From an uncultured Clostridia bacterium (GTDB taxonomy: Bacteria > Bacillota > Clostridia > Oscillospirales > Ruminococcaceae): a stretch of 15,802 nucleotides of DNA. The DNA is taken from NCBI GenBank assembly GCA_945910715.1, contig CAMDZU010000005.1, positions 1 to 15,802 of the forward strand. The letters run 5' to 3'. Below are positions 6,991 through 14,077 of the stretch, one piece after another (position 1 is the first letter of the stretch; every line of letters begins with the position of its first letter). The notes beneath the pieces were generated by a model. That model was not told the origin of the DNA, ran no database searches, and saw nothing but the letters and a program-made list of their open reading frames with translations. The position numbers and the translations under genes are program-made.

Positions 6991-8073
6991 TCAGACGCCG
7001 AAAAGCTCTGTATTTTTCGGCAGGCAGCTGTCGATAAGGTACTTTTGGTCAAGACCCTTTCCCGATTTTTCGGCGCAGAAGGCCTTGTCCGAAACGAATT
7101 TATCCATTGCCTCCGCAAGGGCGTCTGCATTGTCCGAGGGGTAAAGCAGACCGTTGCTTTCGCTGATAAGGTCCTTATGACCCTTTACCTCCGAAGCAAT
7201 AACGGGCAGTCCGCAGTAAAGGGCTTCCATTACGCAGAAGGGCAGTCCCTCAAATCTGCTGGAGGAAACAAAGCAGTCGGACAGGCGCAGCAGGGCGTTG
7301 ATATTGCAGCTGTGATGTACGAAAATAATCCTTTCGTACACTCCGAGAGCCTTCGCCAGCTCCATACAATCGCCCAGCGTTTCACCCTCGCCTGCAAGGA
7401 TAAGGGTCGCCTTGCTTTTCATTTTTGCAAGAGCGTGAATAATAAGCTGTTGGTTTTTGCGTGCGGAAAATTCCGCAACGTTTATGAAAACGAATCCGTC
7501 CCCGTCAATTCCCATGTCCGCCTTTATTTTAAGGCTTTCCTCTGCGGGAACAGGTGGGAACATTGAGCCGTCAACGCCCATTCCGTCAAGGAAACGGATT
7601 GATTTTCCAAGACGGTATTTTTCCGCAATCGCCATATCGTCCTTGTTCATAACCGCAAGAACGTCCGTTCTTTTTCTGAAAAGCTTTTCGCAGAGAATCA
7701 TGAACACAGCCTTTTTGCCGCCGTCGTCGTTGAAAAGATAACCGTGGCAGGTGTGAATGATTTTCGGCTTTCTGAAAGAGAGCAATGCAGCGGCACGTCC
7801 GATTATGCCTGCAAGGGACGCCTGAGTCATTATATAATCGTATTTTTCGCTGCGGATTATTTTCGCAAGCTTTAAAATCGTAATTACATTTTTTGGTGAA
7901 TATACCTTTTTAATAAAGGGCAGGTCGAAGGATTTATCCACGTCGGCACAGTCCACCTTTCCGTAGGTACAGGTATGTACCTCGAAGCCCCGACGCTTGT
8001 ATTCGGCAATGTAGGGCTTATGGAAATTCTCGATATGGGACGCAACCGAAGCGCAGTACAGGATTTTCGCCAA
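6991..8073 (-). CDS. GT4-family glycosyltransferase (capsule/exopolysaccharide type)
   Basis: 360 residues from TTG 8073. This start is chosen because GGAGG (8082-8086) lies 8 bases upstream and the product then begins MAKILYCASVASHIENFH, typical of the GT4 N-terminus; an in-frame GTG at 8088 would overlap that ribosome binding site. Two Rossmann-like halves are seen: an N-terminal acceptor domain with HTCHGYLFNDD, and a C-terminal donor domain with EFSARKNQQLIIHALAKM, ILAGEGE, and the E-x7-E motif in SRFEGLPFCVMEALYCGLPVIAS. It would transfer a sugar from a nucleotide donor to a lipid-linked chain at the inner face of the membrane; the sugar cannot be told. It faces away from the surface-protein gene at 8103. 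No strong terminator is seen after it; only GGCG/CGCC around the stop. Confidence 0.92.
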   Translation of the reverse strand: MAKILYCASVASHIENFHKPYIAEYKRRGFEVHTCTYGKVDCADVDKSFDLPFIKKVYSPKNVITILKLAKIIRSEKYDYIMTQASLAGIIGRAAALLSFRKPKIIHTCHGYLFNDDGGKKAVFMILCEKLFRKRTDVLAVMNKDDMAIAEKYRLGKSIRFLDGMGVDGSMFPPVPAEESLKIKADMGIDGDGFVFINVAEFSARKNQQLIIHALAKMKSKATLILAGEGETLGDCMELAKALGVYERIIFVHHSCNINALLRLSDCFVSSSRFEGLPFCVMEALYCGLPVIASEVKGHKDLISESNGLLYPSDNADALAEAMDKFVSDKAFCAEKSGKGLDQKYLIDSCLPKNTELFGV

Positions 8074-8102
8074 GCTATTCACCTCCACGAAAGGATTTTT
8101 TT

Positions 8103-9473
8103 ATGATAAAGAAAGTATTGTCAGCATTAACAGCGGCGGCGCTGTTCCTTACTCTTTGTCTGCCTGTTTACGCAGAGCCTGAGGAAACGGAGCCTCCCGT
8201 AACGGAGGAAACCACCGAAAGCACCGAGCTTATTCCCGATGAGGAAGAGGAAACGGACATTCCCGAGGAAACCGACCCTCCCGAAACCACAACGGAAGCC
8301 GCTCCCACCTCTGTATCTATCAATATTGCCAATTTAATAATGTATGTGGGCGATACCTATCAGCTGACTGTGGAGCTGAAGAATCCCACTCCTTCATCTG
8401 CATTAAGAATTTACAGCACCAATATTTACGTTGCACGCTCCGACCAGGAGGGACTTGTTTCCGCAACGGGAGCAGGAACAGCAATCATCACCGCTATCGA
8501 CGACGCAACAGGGGCTTTTGATACCGTAAACGTAACTGTTTCCGAAAGACCTGTTCAGAATCCCACGGACATTGCCCTTGACAATGAGGCAATAACCGTT
8601 ACCGAGGGAAAAACCGCAAAGCTTACCGCCTCTGTGCTCCCTTCGGGCACGTCGGGAACTCTTGTTTTTGCTTCGGACAACCCCGACATTGCCGCCGTTG
8701 ACGGAAGCGGAAACATAACCGCCTTTAAGCCCGGCACAGCGAACATTACAGTTTCAATAAGCGGAATGGGCATTTCAAAAACCGCCGTTGTCACCGTTAC
8801 GGCAGCGCCTGTTGTGGTGGAATACAACCTTAACCTTAACGGAACGATCTATTCGCAGAACGGAAATCCCGGAGCAGGAATCAAGCTTACCCTGAACGGA
8901 AAGAACAGCGCCGTTGCCGATACGTCCGGCAGCTTCGGCTTCACCGCCCTTGCAAAGGGAAAATACACAATCACCGCCGAGGACGGAGTTTCGTCATACA
9001 CGGCGGAAACGGAAATCGTCGAGTCCGCTCACAAGTACCTTTTAATAAAGGACGGAGCATTGTACATCGAGGACGATTACGGCAAAATACGGTCAATGTT
9101 CGATATACTGGAATTTTCCCTTGATAAGACCTCAGCAGAGCTGAAGCCCGGGGAAACAACGCAGCTTGCTTTTTCCTACAAGCCCGAAGCCTCTGCCGTA
9201 AACTCGGTTTACTACGAAAGCTCAAACCCTGCCATCGCCTCTGTTGAGCAGGACGGAACGATTATCGCCAAAAAAACAGGCTCTGTTGAAATCACCCTTT
9301 CGGTAAACGGGCTGCCGGAAAAAACCTGCACCGTCACCGTAATCAACGAAAACAGCACCGAAAACAGCCTGCTTATCGTGCTGATTGAGTCGGGAATTCT
9401 TCTTGCCGCTCTGCTTGTTTTTGCGTTTATGTACACAAGGTACAGAAAAAATCACAGCGGCAGCGAGGAATGA
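8103..9473 (+). CDS. Secreted, membrane-anchored protein with BIg2-like domains
   Basis: 456 residues. A signal peptide (1-24, ending PVYA) is followed by a Pro/Glu/Thr-rich linker (25-68) that would span the wall. Then come a BIg2-like domain (about 70-148), a second (153-234, with FASDNPDIAAVDGSGNITA), a CnaB or carboxypeptidase-regulatory-like beta domain (240-307, with GAGIKLTLNG and GSFGFTALAKGKYTIT), and a third BIg2-like domain (335-413, with YESSNPAIASVEQDGTI). It ends in one membrane helix (about 421-445) and a basic tail; no LPxTG-type signal. ATG 8103 has AAGGA 7 bases upstream. The start codon is 29 bases from that of the divergent GT4 gene, so its promoter must lie inside or beyond that gene. 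A surface adhesion or scaffold role is inference. Confidence 0.9.
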   Translation: MIKKVLSALTAAALFLTLCLPVYAEPEETEPPVTEETTESTELIPDEEEETDIPEETDPPETTTEAAPTSVSINIANLIMYVGDTYQLTVELKNPTPSSALRIYSTNIYVARSDQEGLVSATGAGTAIITAIDDATGAFDTVNVTVSERPVQNPTDIALDNEAITVTEGKTAKLTASVLPSGTSGTLVFASDNPDIAAVDGSGNITAFKPGTANITVSISGMGISKTAVVTVTAAPVVVEYNLNLNGTIYSQNGNPGAGIKLTLNGKNSAVADTSGSFGFTALAKGKYTITAEDGVSSYTAETEIVESAHKYLLIKDGALYIEDDYGKIRSMFDILEFSLDKTSAELKPGETTQLAFSYKPEASAVNSVYYESSNPAIASVEQDGTIIAKKTGSVEITLSVNGLPEKTCTVTVINENSTENSLLIVLIESGILLAALLVFAFMYTRYRKNHSGSEE

Positions 9474-9487
9474 CTCTTTTCCACATA

Positions 9488-9516
9488 ATTATAACACGAT
9501 CTGAGCCTAAAAGCAA
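9488..9516 (-). promoter_or_regulatory. Promoter-like site pointing into the 3' end of the BIg2 gene (antisense)
   Basis: On the minus strand: -35 TTGCTT (9516-9511), 17-base spacer, perfect -10 TATAAT (9493-9488). A transcript would run antisense to the BIg2 gene and then sense into the GT4 gene. The region is AT-rich, so a chance match is possible. Confidence 0.45.
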
Positions 9517-9577
9517 TATACCGACAGATTATATCCTGTTTATGGTATTCAATTGTCATATTGCATAAAGTTAAGTC

Positions 9578-9660
9578 TTGTATTTGATGAAAAATCACAC
9601 ACAAAATGTTGTATTTGCTCGAAAAACATTTGCTGAAATTATATTCTTTGACGAAAAATC
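9578..9660 (+). promoter_or_regulatory. Repeated Spo0A-box-like motifs upstream of the EpsG-like gene
   Basis: Four related direct repeats: TTTGATGAAAAATC (9583), TTTGCTCGAAAAAC (9614), TTTGCTGAAA (9629) and TTTGACGAAAAATC (9647). The last contains TGACGAA (9649-9655), a full match to the Spo0A box TGNCGAA; the first and third differ from it at one base, and the second has an extra base. They lie in a 332-base AT-rich gap (9474-9805), about 50-125 bases upstream of the promoter at 9708. Apart from these and the two promoters I see nothing else in this gap. Confidence 0.4.
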
Positions 9661-9707
9661 TTAATCAGAGATTTAAAAAATTTGGATATTTTTACACCGA
9701 TAAGGTA

Positions 9708-9736
9708 TTGCAAAACAATGGAAACCGTGTTATAAT
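9708..9736 (+). promoter_or_regulatory. Promoter of the polysaccharide operon (EpsG-like gene)
   Basis: -35 TTGCAA (9708-9713), 17-base spacer, perfect -10 TATAAT (9731-9736). The predicted start is near 9743, giving a leader of about 63 bases before the coding start at 9806. Confidence 0.82.
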
Positions 9737-9742
9737 ACTTTT

Positions 9743-9802
9743 ATGAAAAGTGAAAAAGGATTTTTTATAGGAATTAACAAAAAATATCAGACGGTTGTGT
9801 GA
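9743..9802 (+). CDS. Possible 19-residue leader peptide
   Basis: ATG 9743 sits at the predicted transcription start and opens a frame of 19 codons (MKSEKGFFIGINKKYQTVV), stopping with TGA at 9800-9802, three bases before the EpsG-like ATG. That gene has no clear ribosome binding site of its own, so translation coupling would make sense. The short frame has no ribosome binding site either and would have to be leaderless. It may be chance. Confidence 0.2.
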   Translation: MKSEKGFFIGINKKYQTVV

Positions 9803-9805
9803 AAA

Positions 9806-11008
9806 ATGCTCATTTATATAGTAAACATTATTTCAGTAGTATTGTATGGGCTGATATGTAGCCTTCCGAAAGATGAAAAAAACCGCAGGATTATGCGGCT
9901 TGTGTTCCTTGGAATCACTTTTCTGCAGCTGTGGTTCATAGTTGCTTTCCGTGACAAAACGGGCAATGACTTCGCCATGTACTCCGAGGGCTTCTTCCTG
10001 ATGAAGCGTGACGGCTTCTCCACCCTTGAATATAAGGACTGGGAGCTGGGCTTCGTGGTGCTTACAAAGCTTATCGGCGCAGTTACCGCAAACAAAACCG
10101 TTTTCTTCGCAATTACCGCTTTATTATCCCTTGCAGGTCCGGCTTACCTTATTATAAAGCATTCAAAAATGCCCTTTTTATCGGTGCTGCTTTATATGAA
10201 CCTGTTTATGTACTATGTTTCCTTCAATTATGTCAGACAGGCTATCGCAATTTCGGTTATCTGCTTCTCCTGGGATTTCATAAAGAAAAAACAGTTTATC
10301 CCGTTTCTGGCGGTGGTTCTTTTCGCAAGCCTTTTCCATTTCAGCGCACTTATAATGCTTCCTGCTTATTTCTTCGCAAAAATGAAGGGCGGCATAAGAA
10401 CAGTACTTATTTATTGCTATCTCCTTTTACTTTATTATATCACTTCGGACAGCGTGCTGAACATTCTGCTTTCGCAGGTTCATACCGAATACGAAAACAG
10501 CAGATTTATCACAACGGGCATTTCCGTGATTTACATTGTTGTTCCGTTTCTGCTTTGTGCAGCGCTGTTCTTCGCAAGGAAATATCTTACGGCAGCACCC
10601 CCTGAATTCAGCTATCTGGTGTGCCTGAGCTATTTCGCAATGTTCTGGATGGTGGTTATGACGAAGCACTCCTTATTCGAGCGTTTCTCATACTATTCAT
10701 ATATTTTCATTGTTCTGGCAATTCCCGAGGCGCTTGTTATGCTGAAGGGCTTCCTTCCGAATTTTATTCTGCAGCGTACGCGCAGTAAAATGAAGGATTC
10801 GGCAAGCTTACAGTCCGACGAGGATTCGGGAGCTAAACGAATAAATGAAAAATCGATAAGAAAAAGGGCGTCCGTTTACTATGCGCTTGCGCTTACTGCC
10901 GTTATTCTTATCACAACGGCATATAACCTGTTCGGTCTTATGTCGGGAACGTCGGGAGTTCACGGAGTTTTTCCATACTCATCCGTAATCCCATTTTTAA
11001 ACGGGTAA
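9806..11008 (+). CDS. EpsG/Wzy-like polysaccharide polymerase, multi-pass membrane protein
   Basis: 400 residues, almost wholly hydrophobic segments joined by short loops. The N-terminus (a membrane helix, then KDEKNRRI, then WFIVAFRDKTGNDFAMYSEGF) matches the EpsG family layout, where R-x3-G-x-D-x-x-Y follows the second helix. Later YVRQAIAISV and FHFSALIMLPAYF fit the same family. EpsG-type proteins are thought to polymerise sugar repeat units at the outer face of the membrane. A charged loop (about 325-350) precedes the last membrane helix. The start ATG 9806 gives the proper first helix but has no Shine-Dalgarno motif. It is the first gene after the promoter at 9708. The family is quite sure; the product is unknown. 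Confidence 0.85.
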   Translation: MLIYIVNIISVVLYGLICSLPKDEKNRRIMRLVFLGITFLQLWFIVAFRDKTGNDFAMYSEGFFLMKRDGFSTLEYKDWELGFVVLTKLIGAVTANKTVFFAITALLSLAGPAYLIIKHSKMPFLSVLLYMNLFMYYVSFNYVRQAIAISVICFSWDFIKKKQFIPFLAVVLFASLFHFSALIMLPAYFFAKMKGGIRTVLIYCYLLLLYYITSDSVLNILLSQVHTEYENSRFITTGISVIYIVVPFLLCAALFFARKYLTAAPPEFSYLVCLSYFAMFWMVVMTKHSLFERFSYYSYIFIVLAIPEALVMLKGFLPNFILQRTRSKMKDSASLQSDEDSGAKRINEKSIRKRASVYYALALTAVILITTAYNLFGLMSGTSGVHGVFPYSSVIPFLNG

Positions 11009-11031
11009 TAAGCAATAAGGATATTGCTTAT
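11008..11031 (+). promoter_or_regulatory. Perfect 10-bp inverted repeat before the secreted-protein gene
   Basis: ATAAGCAATA (11008-11017), loop AGGA, TATTGCTTAT (11022-11031). It starts on the last base of the upstream stop codon and ends 10 bases before the GGAGG region of the next gene. There is no T-run, so it is not a normal terminator; it could be an operator or an mRNA-stabilising stem. Confidence 0.5.
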
Positions 11032-11056
11032 ACATAACGATTTGGAGGTTTTGAAA

Positions 11057-11815
11057 ATGAAAAAACGTATTTTAGCAGCAATCATTGCAGCGTCAGTTGC
11101 AGCAGCTACTCTTTCCGTTACAGCATTCGCTGAAATGGGCGGCAGCGACTACACAGACGACACATCAACAGCAGTAGTAACACCGGGCGAAGACGATACA
11201 GTTGTATTATCAACAGAAGACGGCGTTATTCTTGACGTAAACACAGTTGATCTTCCCGAAGGTGTTGAAGAGGTATCTTTCTCAGCAGTTGAGCTTGATA
11301 CAGACGCACCTGAGGTTGAAACTATCAAGGAAGTATTCTCACTTGTTATAGACACACTTGATACAGATGCAACAGCTGAAGATCTTGATATTGTAGCAGT
11401 GTATGACTTCTCGCTGGTTGACCAGAACGGCGATAAGGTTGATGCAGGTTTCTTAAATGTATCCGTTCCCTGCGACAACGAGGGCGTTAACGCTGTTATC
11501 TATGTAGATGACGAAGGCAATATGGAATATTATCGTGCATACTATTCAGACGGCTTTATCAACTTCACAGTACCACACTTCTCAACATACGCTTTAGCAG
11601 TTGTTCCTGAAGACGTACTTGCTGAAATCGTATTACCAAGCCCTGCTGACGATGAAATCGCTGACGATGCAGACGCTGATGACGCAGACGCTGATGACGC
11701 AGCTGAAGACGACACAACAGACGGCGACAAGAACGTTGCAACAGGCGTTGCACTTGCAGTTGTTCCTGCAGCTATCGCAGGTGTTGTAGCAGTTATCTCC
11801 CGCAAGAGAAAGTAA
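11057..11815 (+). CDS. Secreted acidic surface protein with sortase-like C-terminal tail
   Basis: 252 residues from ATG 11057. The start is set by a strong TTTGGAGG at 11041-11048 and gives a clean signal peptide (1-25, ending VTAFA). The mature part is very rich in Asp, Glu, Val and Thr, with a beta-rich middle ending in NFTVPHFSTYALAVVPED, a pattern common near the C-terminus of Firmicutes surface proteins. An Asp/Ala linker with a tandem repeat follows, then NVATG, a hydrophobic helix and the tail SRKRK, the layout of a cell-wall sorting signal although LPxTG or NPxTG is not exact. Codons favour A- or T-ending forms (GCA, ACA, TCA, GTT) unlike the GC-ending ones of its neighbours, and it has its own terminator, so high expression is likely. 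Function unknown. Confidence 0.85.
   Translation: MKKRILAAIIAASVAAATLSVTAFAEMGGSDYTDDTSTAVVTPGEDDTVVLSTEDGVILDVNTVDLPEGVEEVSFSAVELDTDAPEVETIKEVFSLVIDTLDTDATAEDLDIVAVYDFSLVDQNGDKVDAGFLNVSVPCDNEGVNAVIYVDDEGNMEYYRAYYSDGFINFTVPHFSTYALAVVPEDVLAEIVLPSPADDEIADDADADDADADDAAEDDTTDGDKNVATGVALAVVPAAIAGVVAVISRKRK
11669..11698 (+). repeat. Tandem repeat of a 15-base unit inside the acidic linker
   Basis: Two exact copies of GCAGACGCTGATGAC (11669-11683, 11684-11698), followed by a degenerate third, encode the ADADD linker repeat. Exact copies could change number by slippage, altering linker length in frame. Confidence 0.85.
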
Positions 11816-11847
11816 TCAAGCTACTTACAGCCGATAATTGAAAATGA

Positions 11848-11887
11848 CAAGAGCAGTACCGTTTAATACAGTGCTGCTCTTGATTTT
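11848..11887 (+). terminator. Rho-independent terminator after the secreted-protein gene
   Basis: CAAGAGCAGTAC (11848-11859) pairs with GTGCTGCTCTTG (11871-11882), 12 base pairs with one G-U, followed by ATTTTA. It lies 32 bases after the stop and only about 10 bases before the next gene, so genes downstream would depend on readthrough or on another start. Confidence 0.85.
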
Positions 11888-11895
11888 ACATTGAG

Positions 11896-13179
11896 ATGAA
11901 TATTGTTGAAGAAAGAATCCTGACCGAATTATCGGAGCAGACAGCCGACTTTGAGCACAGAGAGCTTGCGGAGAAAATAACCGCCGAGGTAATTGCCCCT
12001 GTAATGTACGGCTTTGTAAACTACATAATGAAAAGCGCCGCCGAAAACGGCATAAAAACCCTGTATTTTCTTGCAAGGGACGGCTTTCTTATGCAGAAAA
12101 TTGCTGAGCAAATCAAGGCGGCAAGGGGATATTCCGTGAATCTGCGGTATCTGTACTGCTCAAGGGTTTCGCTTCGTCTGGCGGCAATCAGCGTTATGCC
12201 GACAGAAGAAACGTACAGCCTGCTGCTTATGAGCGGAGTCAGCGTAACGCCAAAATCTCTCCTTGACCGACTGTACCTTACAAGGGAGCAGCGTGAGGAA
12301 ATTTACGGCGATATTGGCTTTACCGCCGACGAAAACGGGCTGCTCAGCAAGGCTGAGCTGGGAAGCCTTACGGAAAGGCTGAAAAACAGCAGGGCTTATA
12401 ACAGCGCCCTTGACAAAATCGGCAAGGAACGCTATCCGCTCTGCACCGGATATCTGCGGAACAATATTGATCTCAGCGAAAAATTTGCAATTGCGGACAC
12501 GGGCTGGACAGGGTCGGTACAGCATACGCTGGGTCTGCTGCTGCACAGCATGGGCTATGAGGAACGGCTGACGGGGTACTATTTCGGACTGTACAACAAG
12601 CAGAATCCCCTTGACGGCGATTATTATACATACGCCTTCAGCAAAAACAGGTCGGTGCTTGGAGCGGCAAGGTTCAACAACCACTTGTTTGAGGCAATCT
12701 GCTCCGCTCCTCACGGAATGACGGTGGGCTATGAGCAAAGAGAGGGTGAAATCGCTCCCCTGTTTGACAAAAGGGAAAACCTCAACGGCAGAAACCTCTT
12801 TATACTCACAATTCAGCAGGGAGTAATCGCCTATGCGGAAAATCCCGTCGGCTTTGACGAAAGCAACAAGCAAGGGGATTTGGACAGAATGTACAGGCTG
12901 ATGTTCAAGCCGCCAAAGGCTTTTGCACAGCTTTGCGGCAGTCTGTATTTCTCGGACGATATTTCGGAGGAAAGACCCTTCCCTATGGCGGAAAAGCTGG
13001 ACGACAAGCGGCTGAGAAGCCTTATACTGCCTGTCAGAATGTACCGCAAGCTGATTCATGCGGATTCGGCGGCAAGACCTGTTTTCTGGCCCTACGGGTC
13101 GTTGGCGCTGTCGGATAAGGGCGGCTTTTACAGGCTCAATTGGCTGATTTGGGGGATTTTATGGCTGATGAAAAAGTAA
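11896..13179 (+). CDS. Stand-alone 'FLxRDG' polysaccharide-locus protein (COG5610-like C-terminal part)
   Basis: 427 residues. After a short helix the protein shows ITAEVIAPVMYGFVNYIM and then GIKTLYFLARDGFLMQKIAEQ (RDG at 61-63), followed by RYLYCSRVSLRLAAI and, later, IADTGWTGSVQHTLG (DTGWTG at 201-206). This combination occurs in the part after the HAD domain in predicted hydrolases of polysaccharide loci (COG5610 type). Here no HAD domain with DxDxT is present, so the protein is only that second module. Its reaction is not known to me. The ATG at 11896 lacks a good ribosome binding site and follows a terminator closely. Its 3' end overlaps the GT2 gene by 19 bases, which suggests joint translation. 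Confidence 0.7.
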   Translation: MNIVEERILTELSEQTADFEHRELAEKITAEVIAPVMYGFVNYIMKSAAENGIKTLYFLARDGFLMQKIAEQIKAARGYSVNLRYLYCSRVSLRLAAISVMPTEETYSLLLMSGVSVTPKSLLDRLYLTREQREEIYGDIGFTADENGLLSKAELGSLTERLKNSRAYNSALDKIGKERYPLCTGYLRNNIDLSEKFAIADTGWTGSVQHTLGLLLHSMGYEERLTGYYFGLYNKQNPLDGDYYTYAFSKNRSVLGAARFNNHLFEAICSAPHGMTVGYEQREGEIAPLFDKRENLNGRNLFILTIQQGVIAYAENPVGFDESNKQGDLDRMYRLMFKPPKAFAQLCGSLYFSDDISEERPFPMAEKLDDKRLRSLILPVRMYRKLIHADSAARPVFWPYGSLALSDKGGFYRLNWLIWGILWLMKK

Positions 13180-13979
13180 CCGTTTCGGTAATAATGAGCA
13201 TTTACAATAACCCCGAGGAGGAAATCCGTCGGTCGGTAAAATCAGTGCTGGAGCAGGATTATGCCGACTTTGAGCTGGTAATCCGTAATGACGGCTCGGG
13301 GGAATATGTGGATAAAATCATTGAAAGCTTTGAGGACAGCCGCATTGTCTATCATTCCGAAAAGGAAAATCACGGGCTTTCCTATTGCCTCAACAAATGC
13401 ATTGAGGAAAGCAGGGGCGAGCTGCTTATCAGGCAGGACGCAGACGATTATTCCGTAGCGGGACGTTTTTCCGCCATTGTAAAGGCTTACCGTGAAAAAA
13501 ACTGTGCCATAATTTCAAGCAACATTCTGCTTTTTGACGAAAACGGCGTATGGGGAAAGCGTGATTACCCCGAAAATCCCACAAAAGAGGACTTTTTGTT
13601 TGCAATTCCCTTTATGCACGGGGCCTGCGCTTTGAAAAGGCAGGCGGTTATTGATGCGGGAATGTACAGCCTTGAAAAAAAGGCGGCACGATGCGAGGAT
13701 TACGCCCTTTTTATGAAAATGTACAGCCTTGGATACAGCGGATATACGATTAAAGAGCGGCTTTACGCTTATCAGGAAAGCCGAAGGACAATCTGCCGCC
13801 GCTCTTACCGTGAAAAAATCGATCAGGTAAAGGTCAAGGCGGAGGGCTTTAAGCAGCTGGGACTTTACCCAAAGGGTGTAATTTATCTTGCAAAGCCCCT
13901 TGCAGTGGGACTGATTCCCCCGAAGCTGCTGGCGAAAATCAAGGACAGGCATTACAAAAGACGTGATTTGCAGCAGTAG
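13161..13979 (+). CDS. GT2-family glycosyltransferase
   Basis: 272 residues from ATG 13161, chosen for the GGGGGA ribosome binding site just upstream; an in-frame TTG at 13140 has no such site. GT-A fold marks: KVTVSVIMSIYNN at the N-terminus, SVLEQDYADFELVIRNDGS, HGLSYCLNKCIEESRGE, the metal-binding DADD at 93-96, and later CEDYALFMKMY. It would add a sugar to a lipid-linked chain at the inner membrane face. It overlaps the previous gene by 19 bases. No terminator is seen after it, but a fresh promoter starts 20 bases later. Confidence 0.92.
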   Translation: MADEKVTVSVIMSIYNNPEEEIRRSVKSVLEQDYADFELVIRNDGSGEYVDKIIESFEDSRIVYHSEKENHGLSYCLNKCIEESRGELLIRQDADDYSVAGRFSAIVKAYREKNCAIISSNILLFDENGVWGKRDYPENPTKEDFLFAIPFMHGACALKRQAVIDAGMYSLEKKAARCEDYALFMKMYSLGYSGYTIKERLYAYQESRRTICRRSYREKIDQVKVKAEGFKQLGLYPKGVIYLAKPLAVGLIPPKLLAKIKDRHYKRRDLQQ

Positions 13980-13998
13980 AGAAAAGCGATTGCGCCTA

Positions 13999-14027
13999 TT
14001 GAAAAATCAAGGGAAATGAGTTATAAT
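13999..14027 (+). promoter_or_regulatory. Promoter of the ABC exporter operon, framed by an inverted repeat
   Basis: -35 TTGAAA (13999-14004), 17-base spacer, perfect -10 TATAAT (14022-14027). CCTATTG (13995-14001) and CAATAGG (14032-14038) form a perfect 7-bp inverted repeat that overlaps the -35 and the predicted start near 14034. Confidence 0.85.
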
Positions 14028-14077
14028 ATGTCAATAGGACAGCTTATGGGCAATAAATATAATACTAAGGAGAAGCC

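Noticed and set aside
6940..9540. Invertible DNA segment carrying the divergent pair (phase variation)
   Set aside because: I found no inverted repeats at the two ends; only the short direct match GACAGATT (6954 and 9524 regions) is shared, and no recombinase gene is present.
12160..13059. Long antisense open frame (299 codons) opposite the FLxRDG gene
   Set aside because: No ribosome binding site and no recognisable motifs, and the opposite strand holds a convincing protein; it is a by-product of codon bias.
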